From Mycobacterium sp. 1274756.6 (GTDB lineage: Bacteria; Actinomycetota; Actinomycetes; Mycobacteriales; Mycobacteriaceae), in NCBI RefSeq assembly GCF_001668625.1, contig NZ_LZLJ01000083.1, forward strand, positions 61,206-125,205: 64,000 bases of DNA. The letters are read 5' to 3'. Positions 9,895 to 22,169 of this stretch are shown piece by piece. Positions within the stretch are counted from its first letter, which is position 1, and each line of letters starts with the position of its first letter. The notes beneath the pieces are model-generated. The model worked only from the letters and a program-made list of their open reading frames with translations, made no database searches and was not told the origin of the DNA. A program made the translations under genes and the position numbers.

Positions 9895-10278
9895 TCAGCG
9901 CGGCGGGTCCGGCGCCAGGCTCCCGTCGGGCGCGATGTGGGCGAAGATCTGCTGCAGCAGGGCGATGATGTGCGGGTCCTCGACGGTGTAGATGTGGTGA
10001 CGTCCCTCACGGCGCGCGCTGATCAAACCGGCCAGCCGCAGCTTGGTCAGGTGCTGGCTCATGGTGGCGACGCCGAGACCGGCGCGGCCGGCCAGGGTGG
10101 TCACGTCGTGCGGCCCCTGGGTGGCCAGCCAGAGGACGTGTAACCGAGCAGGGCTGCTGAGCAGCGCGAACGTCTCGGCGGCCGAGGCGAGCTGCGGTGC
10201 TGTCGGCTCATCACGCGGGTCTGCTGAAGTCATCGTTTCGGGTGGCCGTTCTTCGGGTTTCGCTACGTCGACGTCCAT
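9895..10278 (-). CDS. ArsR/SmtB-family metal-responsive repressor
   Basis: 127 residues from ATG 10278 (Met16 is a possible alternative start). A winged helix-turn-helix typical of ArsR/SmtB is visible: LLSSPARLHVLWLA, then VTTLAGRAGLGVATMSQHL (recognition helix) and the wing REGRHHIYTVED. The C-terminal helix has Asp101, His103 and His114, spaced like three of the four alpha-5 metal ligands of NmtR/CzrA; the fourth position (117) is Pro rather than His/Glu. There is no alpha-3 Cys box. A zinc/nickel/cobalt-type sensor is inferred, possibly with an altered site. It is divergent from a P-type ATPase gene with a strong dyad between them, the standard layout of metal-efflux modules. Confidence 0.85.
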   Translation of the reverse strand: MDVDVAKPEERPPETMTSADPRDEPTAPQLASAAETFALLSSPARLHVLWLATQGPHDVTTLAGRAGLGVATMSQHLTKLRLAGLISARREGRHHIYTVEDPHIIALLQQIFAHIAPDGSLAPDPPR

Positions 10279-10305
10279 CTTGTCCTAGTGCTACAGCCGG
10301 ACTTC

Positions 10306-10333
10306 GCGCAACGCAATAATTAGATAGTTGCGC
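10306..10333. promoter_or_regulatory. probable ArsR operator (28-bp dyad) in the arsR/P-type ATPase intergenic region
   Basis: GCGCAAC at 10306-10312 and GTTGCGC at 10327-10333 are exact inverted copies, and the centre of the dyad falls exactly on the palindrome TAATTA (10317-10322). It lies 28 bp before the arsR ATG and about 87 bp before the ATPase start. On either strand the AT-rich centre could supply a -10 box, so bound repressor would block both promoters. Confidence 0.7.
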
Positions 10334-10419
10334 AACCATCGAAATGAACGCAGGATGGGACCGTCCGCGCGCAGGGCCACCGCCGTCGACCGGCCGCCCT
10401 GCCACCGCCCGACCACACG

Positions 10420-13400
10420 ATGGGTTGCTTGACCGTGAGCCGAACTCCGCTGCTGCTCCGCCCGCTCGGCTGGGGAATCCAGACCACCGTCGGCGCCGTC
10501 GAGGCCGCCACTCGCACCGCCGCTGCCGCCGCCGGGACCGTGGGCGACATCGCCTCCGCCAGCGTGCAGCTGGCGACACTGCCGGTACGTGAAGGACTCA
10601 ATGCGCTGGCCGGTGAGGGCATGTCGCTGACCCGCCGCTGCTGGCGCGGAGACCAGCGCGCCTGGATCGAGGTGGCCGGCCTGGCCGGCGCCGACGGCGC
10701 CCAACGCGGCGAACGGACCCTGGCCGCCCTGAGCAGCCGGCCCGGGGTGGTCTCGGCGAGCCTCAACGCTCCGCTGGAGCGCGTGGTCGTCGAACTCGAT
10801 CCCGCCGCCCCACCCACGCTGCGCGAGCTGTGCCGGCTGCTCGACGAGGCCGACCACGCCCAAGCCAAGCCCAGCGGCGTGCGCACCACGCTGCCCGGCG
10901 ACGGCCTGCTGTTGGTCACCCGCGGCGTCATGGTCGGCGTCAACGCCGCCGGGTTCGCCATCGCGGTGGCCGGGCGGGCGTTGCGGCTGCCGGCCGCGCC
11001 CCTGGCGGTGGATGCGGCCGGCACGTTCGTCAACTACCAGCCGTGGCTGCGTCGTGCGCTGCACGAGCGGATCGGCACCGGCCCGGCCGACACCGTCCTG
11101 TCGCTGCTGGGCACCGGCGCCCGCATCGCCACCCTGTCCCCGGCCGCCCTGGCCGTCGACGTCGCGATGCAGGGCCTCAAGGCCGCCGAAGACCAGGCCG
11201 CCGCCCGGGCGTGGCGCCACCACGAGCCGCGGCTGGCCCGGCCCGCCGACCACACCCGGGTACACCGGCCGCAGCGCCCGGTGCCGCTGCCCGACGGCCC
11301 CGCCCAGCGCTACACCAGCAAGATGGCGTTCACCCAGGTGATCGGCGCGGGACTGGTCGGCGCGCTCACCCGGAACTCCGCCCAGGCCGCCAACGCGGTG
11401 GTGGTGGCCGCCCCCAAGGCGCTGCGCGCCACGACGGAGGCTTTCGCCGCCACGCTGGGTCGCACCCTGGCCGAGCGGCACGACGTACTGGTTTTGCAGC
11501 CGCACGGGCTGCGTCGACTCGACCGGGTCGACACCGTGCTGATCGACCCGCGGGTGCTCTGCACCGATCGGCTGCGGGTGGCGCAGCTGCGCGGCGCGTC
11601 GTCGAGCCGGCGTGCTGCGGCCTGGCCCGTGGCCCAGGACATGCTGGCCGGCAAGGGGATCAAGCCCGGGTGGCATCCGGTGCCCGGCCACGACGGCGTC
11701 GAGGTGCTCCTGGCCCCGACGGCGCACCCGCTGGCCGCGGCCCTGATCGCCGAGGCGCGGGCGGCCGAGGTGGAGCTGGTCTCCCTGGACGTGGACCTCC
11801 TCGGTGAGCTGCGGCCGGGCTTCGACGACCTGGCCGCGGCCGACGACGACCCCGACATCGCGCTGGCCGGCGCCCTGGCCGCCCTCCAGCAGGACGGTCG
11901 CACCGTGGCGGTGGTCTCGTCGACCGCGGCTGCCGCACTGTGCAGCGCCGACGTCGGCCTCGGCGTCCTGACCGAGAACGACCCGCCCTGGCAGGCCGAC
12001 CTGATCGTGCAGGATCTGGCCGGGGTGTGGCAGGTCCTGCACGCACTGCCGGCCGCCCGGTCGGCCACCGACCGCGGTATCGCGATCTCCACCGGTGCGA
12101 CCAGCCTGGGTGCGTTGTTGATGGTGCCCGGCGTGCGCGGCGGCCGCGGCCCCAGCCCGGTCACCGCCGGCGCGGCTGCCGGGGTGGTCTCCGGCTACCT
12201 GCTGGCCCGGCGCGCCACCGCGGTGTCGGCGCCGCGGCCCGCACCCGCACAGGAATGGCACGCCATGTCGGTCGACCAGGTTCGCCAGATCCTGCCCGCG
12301 CCCACCGGCGAACTCCGCGCTCCGTCGGCCGAGCAGCCGAACATGGTGTGGCAGTTCCTCACCGCGGTGCGCGCCGAACTCTCCGACCCGTTGATGCCGG
12401 TGCTCGGGCTGTGCTCGGCCGCCACGGCCATGCTGGGCTCGCCGGTCGACGCGATGATGGTCAGCACGGTGCTGATCGGCAACTGCATGCTCGCCGCGGG
12501 CCAGCAGCTGCAGGCCGAGAACCGGCTCACCCGCCTGCTGGCACAGCAGGCCCCGCCCGCCCGCACCGTCGGAGCCGGCGGCTATGCCGAGGTGCCCGCC
12601 GAGGCGCTGCTGCCGGGCGCCGTCATCGAGGTGCGCAGCAACGAGGTGGTGCCCGCCGACGCCCGGCTGATCGAGGCCACCGACCTGGAGGTCGACGAGT
12701 CCTCGCTGACCGGGGAATCGCTGTCGGTGGACAAGCAGACCGCCGCCACGCCCGGCGCCGAACTCGCCGACCGGCGCTGCATGCTCTACGCCGGCACCAC
12801 GGTGATCGCCGGGACCGCGGTGGCGATCGTGACCGCGGTCGGCCCCGAAACCCAGGCCCGCCGCGCCGCCGAACTGGCGGCCGGGGAACTGCCCGTCGTC
12901 GGGTTGCAACACCAACTGTCCACGCTGATGAGCCGGGCGTTCCCGGCCAGCGCCGCCGGCGGCGCACTGGTGGGCCTGCTGGGTCTGTTGCGCGGCGGCA
13001 CCCTGCGGGTGGCGCTGGGCAACGCGATCGCGGTGGCGGTGGCCGCCGTGCCCGAGGGCATGCCGCTGATGGCCACCCTGGCCCAGCACGCCTCCGGGCA
13101 GCGGTTGAGCAAGGTCGGTGCGCTGGTGCGGATCCCGCGCACGGTCGAAGCGCTCGGCCGGGTCGAGGTGGTCTGCTTCGACAAGACCGGGACGCTCAGC
13201 GAGAACCGGCTGCGGGTCACCGGCATCCACCCGGTGGCCGGGCACAGCGACGACGACGTCCTGGCCGTCGCCGCGCACGCTGCGCCGGCGCCCGAGGGTG
13301 CCGCGCACGCCCACGCCACCGACCAGGCGGTGATCGAAGCCGCCGCCGCGCTCCCCGCCGACGAGCGGTGGCTGACACCGGATGCGCACGTGCCGTTCCG

Positions 13401-14838
13401 GTCCGGGCGGGCCTTCTCCGCCTCCGTCTCCGGGCGCGACCTGGTGCTCAAGGGCGCCCCGGAGGTGGTGCTGGCGGCGTGCGAGGACGCGCCCGCCGAC
13501 GTCGACGACCAGATTGCCGAACTCGCCGCCCAGGGGCTGCGGGTGATCGCGGTGGCGCGCCGTCGGCTCACCGCCGCGCAGGCACGCACCGCCCGCGACG
13601 ACGCCGACGGTGTCGAGACACTGTGCGGCTCCGAGCTGAGCCTGCTGGGGTTCCTCGGCATCGCCGACACGCCGCGCGAGGAGGCCCCCCGACTGCTCGC
13701 CGACCTCACCACCCGCGGCGTCGACATCCGGCTGATCACCGGCGACCACCCGGTCACCGCCACGGCCATCGCCGCCCAACTGGGGATGGCCGTCGCCTCG
13801 GAGCAGGTGATCACCGGGTCGCAGTGGAACGCGTTGTCGCGCAAGGAGCAGCTGCAGGCGGTGGCCGACCGGGTGATCTTCGCCCGCATGTCACCGGAGA
13901 ACAAGGTGCAGGTGGTGCAGACCCTGGAGCGCAGCGGGCGGGTGACCGCGATGGTCGGTGACGGCGCCAACGACGCCGCGGCCATCCGGGCTGCCAGCGT
14001 GGGCCTCGGCGTGGTGGCCCGCGGCAGCGACTCGGCGCACACCACCGCCGACATCGTGCTGACCGACGGGCGGATCGGCGCGCTGGCCGACGCCATCGAC
14101 GAGGGCCGACGGTTGTGGCGCGGCGTGCAGTTGGCGGTGACCGGGCTGCTCGGCGGAAACATCGGGGAGGTGCTCTTCGGTGTGATCGGCACAGCCATCA
14201 CCGGCACGTCGCCGCTGAACAACCGGCAGCTGCTGCTGATGAACATGCTCACCGACGCGCTGCCGGCCACCTCGGTGGCGGTGAGCACCCCGGCCGGCCC
14301 CGCGGATCGGGTGGTGGGCGGTATCGACGAGCCGGCGCTGGTGCGCGCGGTCGCGGTGCGCGGCGTCATCACCGGGGTGGCGGCCAGCGCGGCCTGGGCG
14401 ATGGCGGGGTTGACCGGCCGCCCGCAGCGTGCCGCCACCGTCGCGCTGATCAGCCTGGTCACCACCGAGTTGGCCCAGACCCTGGTCGACTCGCACGCCC
14501 CGCTGGTGTGGCTCACCGCCACCGGCTCCTTCGCGGTGTTCGCCGCCGCGATCAGCCTGCCCGGGGTGAGCCAACTGCTGGGCTGCACCCCGGTCGGCCC
14601 GCTGGGCTGGGCGCAGGCGCTGGCCTCGTCGGGTGCGGCCGTCGGCGCGATCGCGGTGGCGCCGCGGTTGCTGCCGGCGCGCTGGCAGGCCGTGACGCCG
14701 CCGGTGGGCGAGGAAGCGCCCGACCCGACCGTGGCGGCTGCGGGTCCGGCAGGGGCGCAGTTCGGCGGGGACGGCGCGACGCTGGCGATCGATCGCCCCG
14801 CGAACGGGAGACGCCTCGAGCTAGTCCCCGCGCCCTGA
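10420..14838 (+). CDS. giant P-type cation-transporting ATPase (CtpH/CtpI family)
   Basis: 1472 residues from ATG 10420; an in-frame GTG at 10435 is an alternative, and neither has a clear Shine-Dalgarno sequence. The C-terminal ~800 residues form a complete P-type ATPase: TGES in the actuator domain, the ion-pathway motif PEGMPL in M4, the phosphorylated Asp921 in CFDKTGT, the KGAPE nucleotide-binding motif, TGDHP, GDGANDAAAIRAA and the M6 motif NMLTDALPA. PEGMPL and TDALPA resemble P2-type (Ca/Mg-class) pumps, not the CPC motif of P1B metal pumps. The N-terminal ~620 residues hold a degenerate second P-domain (DPRVL at 376-380 in place of DKTGT). Substrate unknown. It is a paralogue of the gene at 41941-46407; the divergent ArsR gene suggests metal-dependent control. 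Its 3' end overlaps the convergent TetR gene by 18 bp. Confidence 0.9.
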   Translation: MGCLTVSRTPLLLRPLGWGIQTTVGAVEAATRTAAAAAGTVGDIASASVQLATLPVREGLNALAGEGMSLTRRCWRGDQRAWIEVAGLAGADGAQRGERTLAALSSRPGVVSASLNAPLERVVVELDPAAPPTLRELCRLLDEADHAQAKPSGVRTTLPGDGLLLVTRGVMVGVNAAGFAIAVAGRALRLPAAPLAVDAAGTFVNYQPWLRRALHERIGTGPADTVLSLLGTGARIATLSPAALAVDVAMQGLKAAEDQAAARAWRHHEPRLARPADHTRVHRPQRPVPLPDGPAQRYTSKMAFTQVIGAGLVGALTRNSAQAANAVVVAAPKALRATTEAFAATLGRTLAERHDVLVLQPHGLRRLDRVDTVLIDPRVLCTDRLRVAQLRGASSSRRAAAWPVAQDMLAGKGIKPGWHPVPGHDGVEVLLAPTAHPLAAALIAEARAAEVELVSLDVDLLGELRPGFDDLAAADDDPDIALAGALAALQQDGRTVAVVSSTAAAALCSADVGLGVLTENDPPWQADLIVQDLAGVWQVLHALPAARSATDRGIAISTGATSLGALLMVPGVRGGRGPSPVTAGAAAGVVSGYLLARRATAVSAPRPAPAQEWHAMSVDQVRQILPAPTGELRAPSAEQPNMVWQFLTAVRAELSDPLMPVLGLCSAATAMLGSPVDAMMVSTVLIGNCMLAAGQQLQAENRLTRLLAQQAPPARTVGAGGYAEVPAEALLPGAVIEVRSNEVVPADARLIEATDLEVDESSLTGESLSVDKQTAATPGAELADRRCMLYAGTTVIAGTAVAIVTAVGPETQARRAAELAAGELPVVGLQHQLSTLMSRAFPASAAGGALVGLLGLLRGGTLRVALGNAIAVAVAAVPEGMPLMATLAQHASGQRLSKVGALVRIPRTVEALGRVEVVCFDKTGTLSENRLRVTGIHPVAGHSDDDVLAVAAHAAPAPEGAAHAHATDQAVIEAAAALPADERWLTPDAHVPFRSGRAFSASVSGRDLVLKGAPEVVLAACEDAPADVDDQIAELAAQGLRVIAVARRRLTAAQARTARDDADGVETLCGSELSLLGFLGIADTPREEAPRLLADLTTRGVDIRLITGDHPVTATAIAAQLGMAVASEQVITGSQWNALSRKEQLQAVADRVIFARMSPENKVQVVQTLERSGRVTAMVGDGANDAAAIRAASVGLGVVARGSDSAHTTADIVLTDGRIGALADAIDEGRRLWRGVQLAVTGLLGGNIGEVLFGVIGTAITGTSPLNNRQLLLMNMLTDALPATSVAVSTPAGPADRVVGGIDEPALVRAVAVRGVITGVAASAAWAMAGLTGRPQRAATVALISLVTTELAQTLVDSHAPLVWLTATGSFAVFAAAISLPGVSQLLGCTPVGPLGWAQALASSGAAVGAIAVAPRLLPARWQAVTPPVGEEAPDPTVAAAGPAGAQFGGDGATLAIDRPANGRRLELVPAP

Positions 14839-15426
14839 GCCGGATTCCTGCAACCCGGCGGCCAGGGCGGCGAACACCCGCGCGCCCAGGTCGTCGGGCA
14901 CCGCGTCGGGGTCGAAGGCCCGCTCGATGGCCAGCCCGTTGATCAGGGCGGTGGTGGCGACGGCGAGTTCTTCACCGCTGAGCAGCGCGTTGTCGGTGAT
15001 GAGGTGTTCGGTTGCGGCCCCGGCCAATTCGCGGGCGGGGCGGATGAACTCGCTGACCACGCTCTCGCGGGTGGCGTCGTCGCGGGCGCCCAGCGCCAGG
15101 AAATCCAGCAGCAGCGGCAGCCAGCGCGGGTCGCGGCCGACCCGGTACAGAAACCGGCCGATCGGGTCGGCGCCGTCGCCCAGATTCTGAAAGTCGGCAG
15201 CGGCAGCGGCATCGGCGAGCCGGTCGGCCAACAGCGCGGCGAACAGTTCCCGCTTGGAGCCGAAGTAGTGATACAGCGCCCCGCGGGACACCCAGGCGCC
15301 GCGGTAGACCTGCTCCAGGGTGGCGTCGTGATAGCCGTGTTCGGCGAAGACCCGGCCGGCCGCGCGGAGCAGCGCCGCGCGGGTCTGGGCGCGCCGCTCG
15401 TGCTGGGGAGTGCGTTCGCGGGGCAT
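14821..15426 (-). CDS. TetR-family transcriptional repressor
   Basis: 201 residues. The N-terminal helix-turn-helix is typical: LLRAAGRVFAEHGYHDATLEQV followed by WVSRGALYHYFGSKRELFAALL. The remaining ~140 residues form the ligand-binding/dimerisation domain, with no recognisable ligand signature. The ATG at 15426 is 25 bp from a perfect dyad (15451-15471) in the space shared with a divergent two-gene operon, so autoregulation and control of that operon are likely. The 3' end overlaps the P-type ATPase gene tail-to-tail. Confidence 0.9.
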   Translation of the reverse strand: MPRERTPQHERRAQTRAALLRAAGRVFAEHGYHDATLEQVYRGAWVSRGALYHYFGSKRELFAALLADRLADAAAAADFQNLGDGADPIGRFLYRVGRDPRWLPLLLDFLALGARDDATRESVVSEFIRPARELAGAATEHLITDNALLSGEELAVATTALINGLAIERAFDPDAVPDDLGARVFAALAAGLQESGSGRGD

Positions 15427-15450
15427 GGCGTGAAACTACCCGAGGTCGAC

Positions 15451-15471
15451 ACATACCGCACAACGGTATGT
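15451..15471. promoter_or_regulatory. probable TetR operator
   Basis: ACATACCG (15451-15458) and CGGTATGT (15464-15471) are exact inverted copies separated by five bases, giving a 21-bp dyad of the usual TetR length. It sits directly upstream of the TAGACT -10 box (15477-15482) of the rightward operon and 25 bp from the tetR start. Confidence 0.75.
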
Positions 15472-15488
15472 TTTGTTAGACTGTGGGC

Positions 15489-15713
15489 GTGATCGCGACG
15501 CCCCGTCCCCTTCTGTCGGGCCGGCGCGCAGTTCGGAGTCGCCGCCTCGACACCACGGCCAGCCTGACCGCCCAGATCAACGCCGCTCAACGGGCCGCCG
15601 AGGCGCGGTTGCCGGCCGGGTTGATCGCCCGGTTTTCCGAGCCGAATCCGGCCTGGTCGCGGGCCGACGACTGGCTGGGGATCGTCACCGCCGAACGGAC
15701 GGTGACCGGGTAG
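15489..15713 (+). CDS. small hypothetical protein in TetR-linked operon
   Basis: 74 residues from GTG 15489, seven bases after the TAGACT box, i.e. probably leaderless; an in-frame GTG at 15483 is too close to the -10 box. The sequence is basic at the N-terminus (RRAVRSRRLD), then 'TASLTAQINAAQRAAEARLPAGLIARF' predicts one amphipathic helix. No membrane segment and no known domain recognised. It is followed after 13 bp, with GAGAGGAG as a ribosome site, by a small membrane protein, so the two probably act together under the TetR repressor. Confidence 0.65.
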   Translation: MIATPRPLLSGRRAVRSRRLDTTASLTAQINAAQRAAEARLPAGLIARFSEPNPAWSRADDWLGIVTAERTVTG

Positions 15714-15726
15714 AGAGGAGACGCCG

Positions 15727-16017
15727 ATGGCCACCGACGCCGTGGTGCCCGGCTGGCTGCGCTGGGTGATGCAGGCCGACCGGGCCGGCTCCGCCTGGTA
15801 TGTCGGCACCGGGTTTTTGTTCGCCCCGATCCTGGCAATCGTCTCCCCGTGGCCGCTGCTGACGGCCCTGCTGTGGTGGCTGATCGCGCTGGCCGGACTC
15901 GAACTGGGCTTGCTCGGGATCGCCATGGCGGTCGGACTGGCCCGAATCCTGCGGTCCGGGGCGGAGATTCCCGAGGACTACTGGTTCGGGCTGATCGGGC
16001 AGCGCCCCCGCCGGTAG
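15727..16017 (+). CDS. small two-helix membrane protein
   Basis: 96 residues with two hydrophobic helices: WYVGTGFLFAPILAIVSPWP and LLTALLWWLIALAGLELGLLGIAMAV, followed by a soluble tail with EIPEDYWFGLIGQRPRR. A good ribosome site (GAGAGGAG) precedes the ATG. It is the second gene of the operon divergent from tetR. Pairs of small proteins with a TetR repressor are common for stress-induced envelope functions, but no specific role can be read from the sequence. Confidence 0.7.
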   Translation: MATDAVVPGWLRWVMQADRAGSAWYVGTGFLFAPILAIVSPWPLLTALLWWLIALAGLELGLLGIAMAVGLARILRSGAEIPEDYWFGLIGQRPRR

Positions 16018-16070
16018 CTGCACTTGGGTCGTGCGGAAGGTCTCCGGGTCATCGAGCCGATGGTTCAGGG

Positions 16071-16355
16071 CTACCGGTCGCCCCACTCCTTGCCCACCAG
16101 GCTGGCAGCGGCGTCGCGGGTGACCGCGATGGCGTGTGAGGGGCATTCCAACGCCGCCTGCTCGACGGCCGCCGCGTACTCCTCGGGCACCTCCAGTGGG
16201 CCCACCGTTTCGCCGTCTTCGCCGATCAGGGTGACCGTTTCATCAGGGGTCATCGCGAACACCGCCCAGGCACGCCGCACACAGAACCCGGCGCCGACGC
16301 AGCGATTCTGATCGACGGCGACCCGCAGCGGGCCTTGCTGGTCAGGGGAGGCCAT
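16071..16355 (-). CDS. [3Fe-4S]-type ferredoxin
   Basis: 94 residues from ATG 16355. Cluster ligands: CVGAGFC near residue 19 and a downstream ECPSHAI. The pattern Cys-x2-Ala-x2-Cys-xn-Cys-Pro, with Ala where a fourth ligand would stand, is that of the small mycobacterial/streptomycete 3Fe-4S ferredoxins that feed electrons to cytochromes P450. 'VAVDQNRCVGAGFCV' and 'AAVEQAALECPSHAI' are typical of this family. No P450 gene is present in the window, so its partner must be elsewhere. Confidence 0.88.
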   Translation of the reverse strand: MASPDQQGPLRVAVDQNRCVGAGFCVRRAWAVFAMTPDETVTLIGEDGETVGPLEVPEEYAAAVEQAALECPSHAIAVTRDAAASLVGKEWGDR

Positions 16356-16662
16356 GCCTGGGGCAACCGCCCCCGCGGCGGGAGTATTTCGGGGCGAGAG
16401 TAGGCGGACTGACCGCCGTGCGGGACGCGGGTCTGGGGGTCGCGATGATCTGGCCCGGGGCAGCGGCGAACCGACGGACGTCCCTGGAATCGACGTGCAA
16501 AACGCCACACAGCGCAAAAATATCGCCCTCTAACGATGATCAGCTGTCGATCTCAGGGGAGACACGGCCCTGCAGCGCCGTCGAGGCGATACTTGCGGAT
16601 GTGCGAACCCGACTCCCGACGCTGCGTTTCGCCGGTGCGCCGGGAGGGCGTACAAGCGCCGC
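16356..16662. other. 307-bp gene-free stretch between pknG and ferredoxin genes
   Basis: Upstream region of the ferredoxin gene, downstream of pknG on the same strand. Contains a moderately AT-rich patch near 16500-16545. No conserved RNA, repeat or convincing reading frame was recognised. Confidence 0.4.
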
Positions 16663-21187
<4,525 letters not shown>

Positions 21188-21319
21188 GTGCGTTCGAGCC
21201 CCCGTCTATCGGCTGCTGTGCTGGCCCCCAACTGTATAAGCAGAGTCTAAGAGAATGCCGTTTGTGGAGGTAGCGGTTTTCGTGTCGGGCGCCCAATTGC
21301 TGCGACCCCGCCGCCCGGG

Positions 21320-21340
21320 ACCGGATTAGATTGATCCGGT
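21320..21340. promoter_or_regulatory. 7-7-7 bp dyad overlapping the start of the downstream membrane-protein gene
   Basis: ACCGGAT (21320-21326) and ATCCGGT (21334-21340) are exact inverted copies separated by seven bases. The dyad covers a TTAGAT -10-like box (21326-21331) and the GTG start (21339). It may be an operator for an unknown regulator or a start-site hairpin. Confidence 0.45.
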
Positions 21341-22160
21341 GGAGCGCGCACAGGCCCTGACCGAGCAACGGGTGGCGACCCGGTACCGCAACGGGTTCGT
21401 TGCGCTGGCCGCGATCGGGTTCACCGCTGCCGTGCTGGGCAGCTTCTTTCATCCGCGGTTGGCCACCCCGTGGGTGTGGCTGCTGGTGCTCGGCGGGCTG
21501 GCCTGCGGGGCGGCGGGATTGGTCGGGGCGCGGGCGGCCACCGCCCGAATGCGTTTCCGGGTGACGCAGCCTAGGTGGTTGTTGCTGGCCCAGGCGGCCG
21601 TCCTGCCGACCTGCGCGATGGGCGCCAGCTGGGCCCTCGGCAACCTGGTTGGGGCATCAAGTGGAGGATTCGGGCCGGTCACGATCGGTCTGGTGATCCC
21701 GATAGCGCTGCTCGCGCTGTTCGCGACCATCCTCAACGCCGAAAGCCTCTTCGACGGCGACGCCGACGGGGTGCGGTTCATCCAGCGCGGCCGGCAGCTG
21801 CGGCGCACCCGCATCCCGTGGGCCGACATCGCCGCCATCGTGGTGGCCACCGGCGCGCGGCCGAAAACGGTCGAGATCGGGGTGCGCACCCGCCCGGGCG
21901 TCGCCACCCGCCCGTTCACCCTGCGCGCCGGTGAGCTGCTCACCGACCTGCCGTACCGGATCGTGGCGCCCCGCACGTCGTTCTCCCTCGACGACATCGG
22001 CGGAATGCTCAACCGCTCCGGGCGCACCGACATCGCGCTGCTGCACCGCACCCCGGCCGGCGAGATTCTGCTCGGCCATGCCAATGCCTGGACCTCCCGA
22101 GCTCCCTCGCCGGCGAGCGGAACGCGTCGCTTCGACCCGGCCGGGTCACCGCCCGCATAA
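21339..22160 (+). CDS. membrane protein with C-terminal PH-like domain
   Basis: 273 residues from GTG 21339. Four hydrophobic helices are visible in the first ~135 residues (FVALAAIGFTAAVLGSFF; VWLLVLGGLACGAAGLVGA; LLLAQAAVLPTCAMGASWAL; VTIGLVIPIALLALFATIL). They are followed by a ~90-residue soluble part: 'DGDADGVRFIQRGRQLRRTRIPWADIAAIVV' looks like the beta-strand/Trp-Asp pattern of bacterial PH-like domains. Function unknown. It is an insertion between glnX and mutT3 compared with M. tuberculosis. The gene is followed after nine bases by mutT3. Confidence 0.7.
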   Translation: MERAQALTEQRVATRYRNGFVALAAIGFTAAVLGSFFHPRLATPWVWLLVLGGLACGAAGLVGARAATARMRFRVTQPRWLLLAQAAVLPTCAMGASWALGNLVGASSGGFGPVTIGLVIPIALLALFATILNAESLFDGDADGVRFIQRGRQLRRTRIPWADIAAIVVATGARPKTVEIGVRTRPGVATRPFTLRAGELLTDLPYRIVAPRTSFSLDDIGGMLNRSGRTDIALLHRTPAGEILLGHANAWTSRAPSPASGTRRFDPAGSPPA

Positions 22161-22169
22161 GCTGGGCTG

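Noticed and set aside
10291..13779. Very long reverse-strand open frame (over 1100 codons) opposite the P-type ATPase gene
   Set aside because: It is the antisense shadow of a GC-rich gene: low-complexity Arg/Gly/His/Gln composition, no recognisable domain, and the forward strand carries a complete ATPase.
10420..14838. Naming this ATPase ctpI
   Set aside because: Family membership is clear, but ctpI lies elsewhere in M. tuberculosis and the sequence alone does not separate a ctpI orthologue from a ctpH duplicate.
16071..16517. Longer start for the ferredoxin gene
   Set aside because: Residues before the ATG at 16355 are Arg/Pro/Ser-rich with no family similarity; the conserved protein begins at MASPDQQG.
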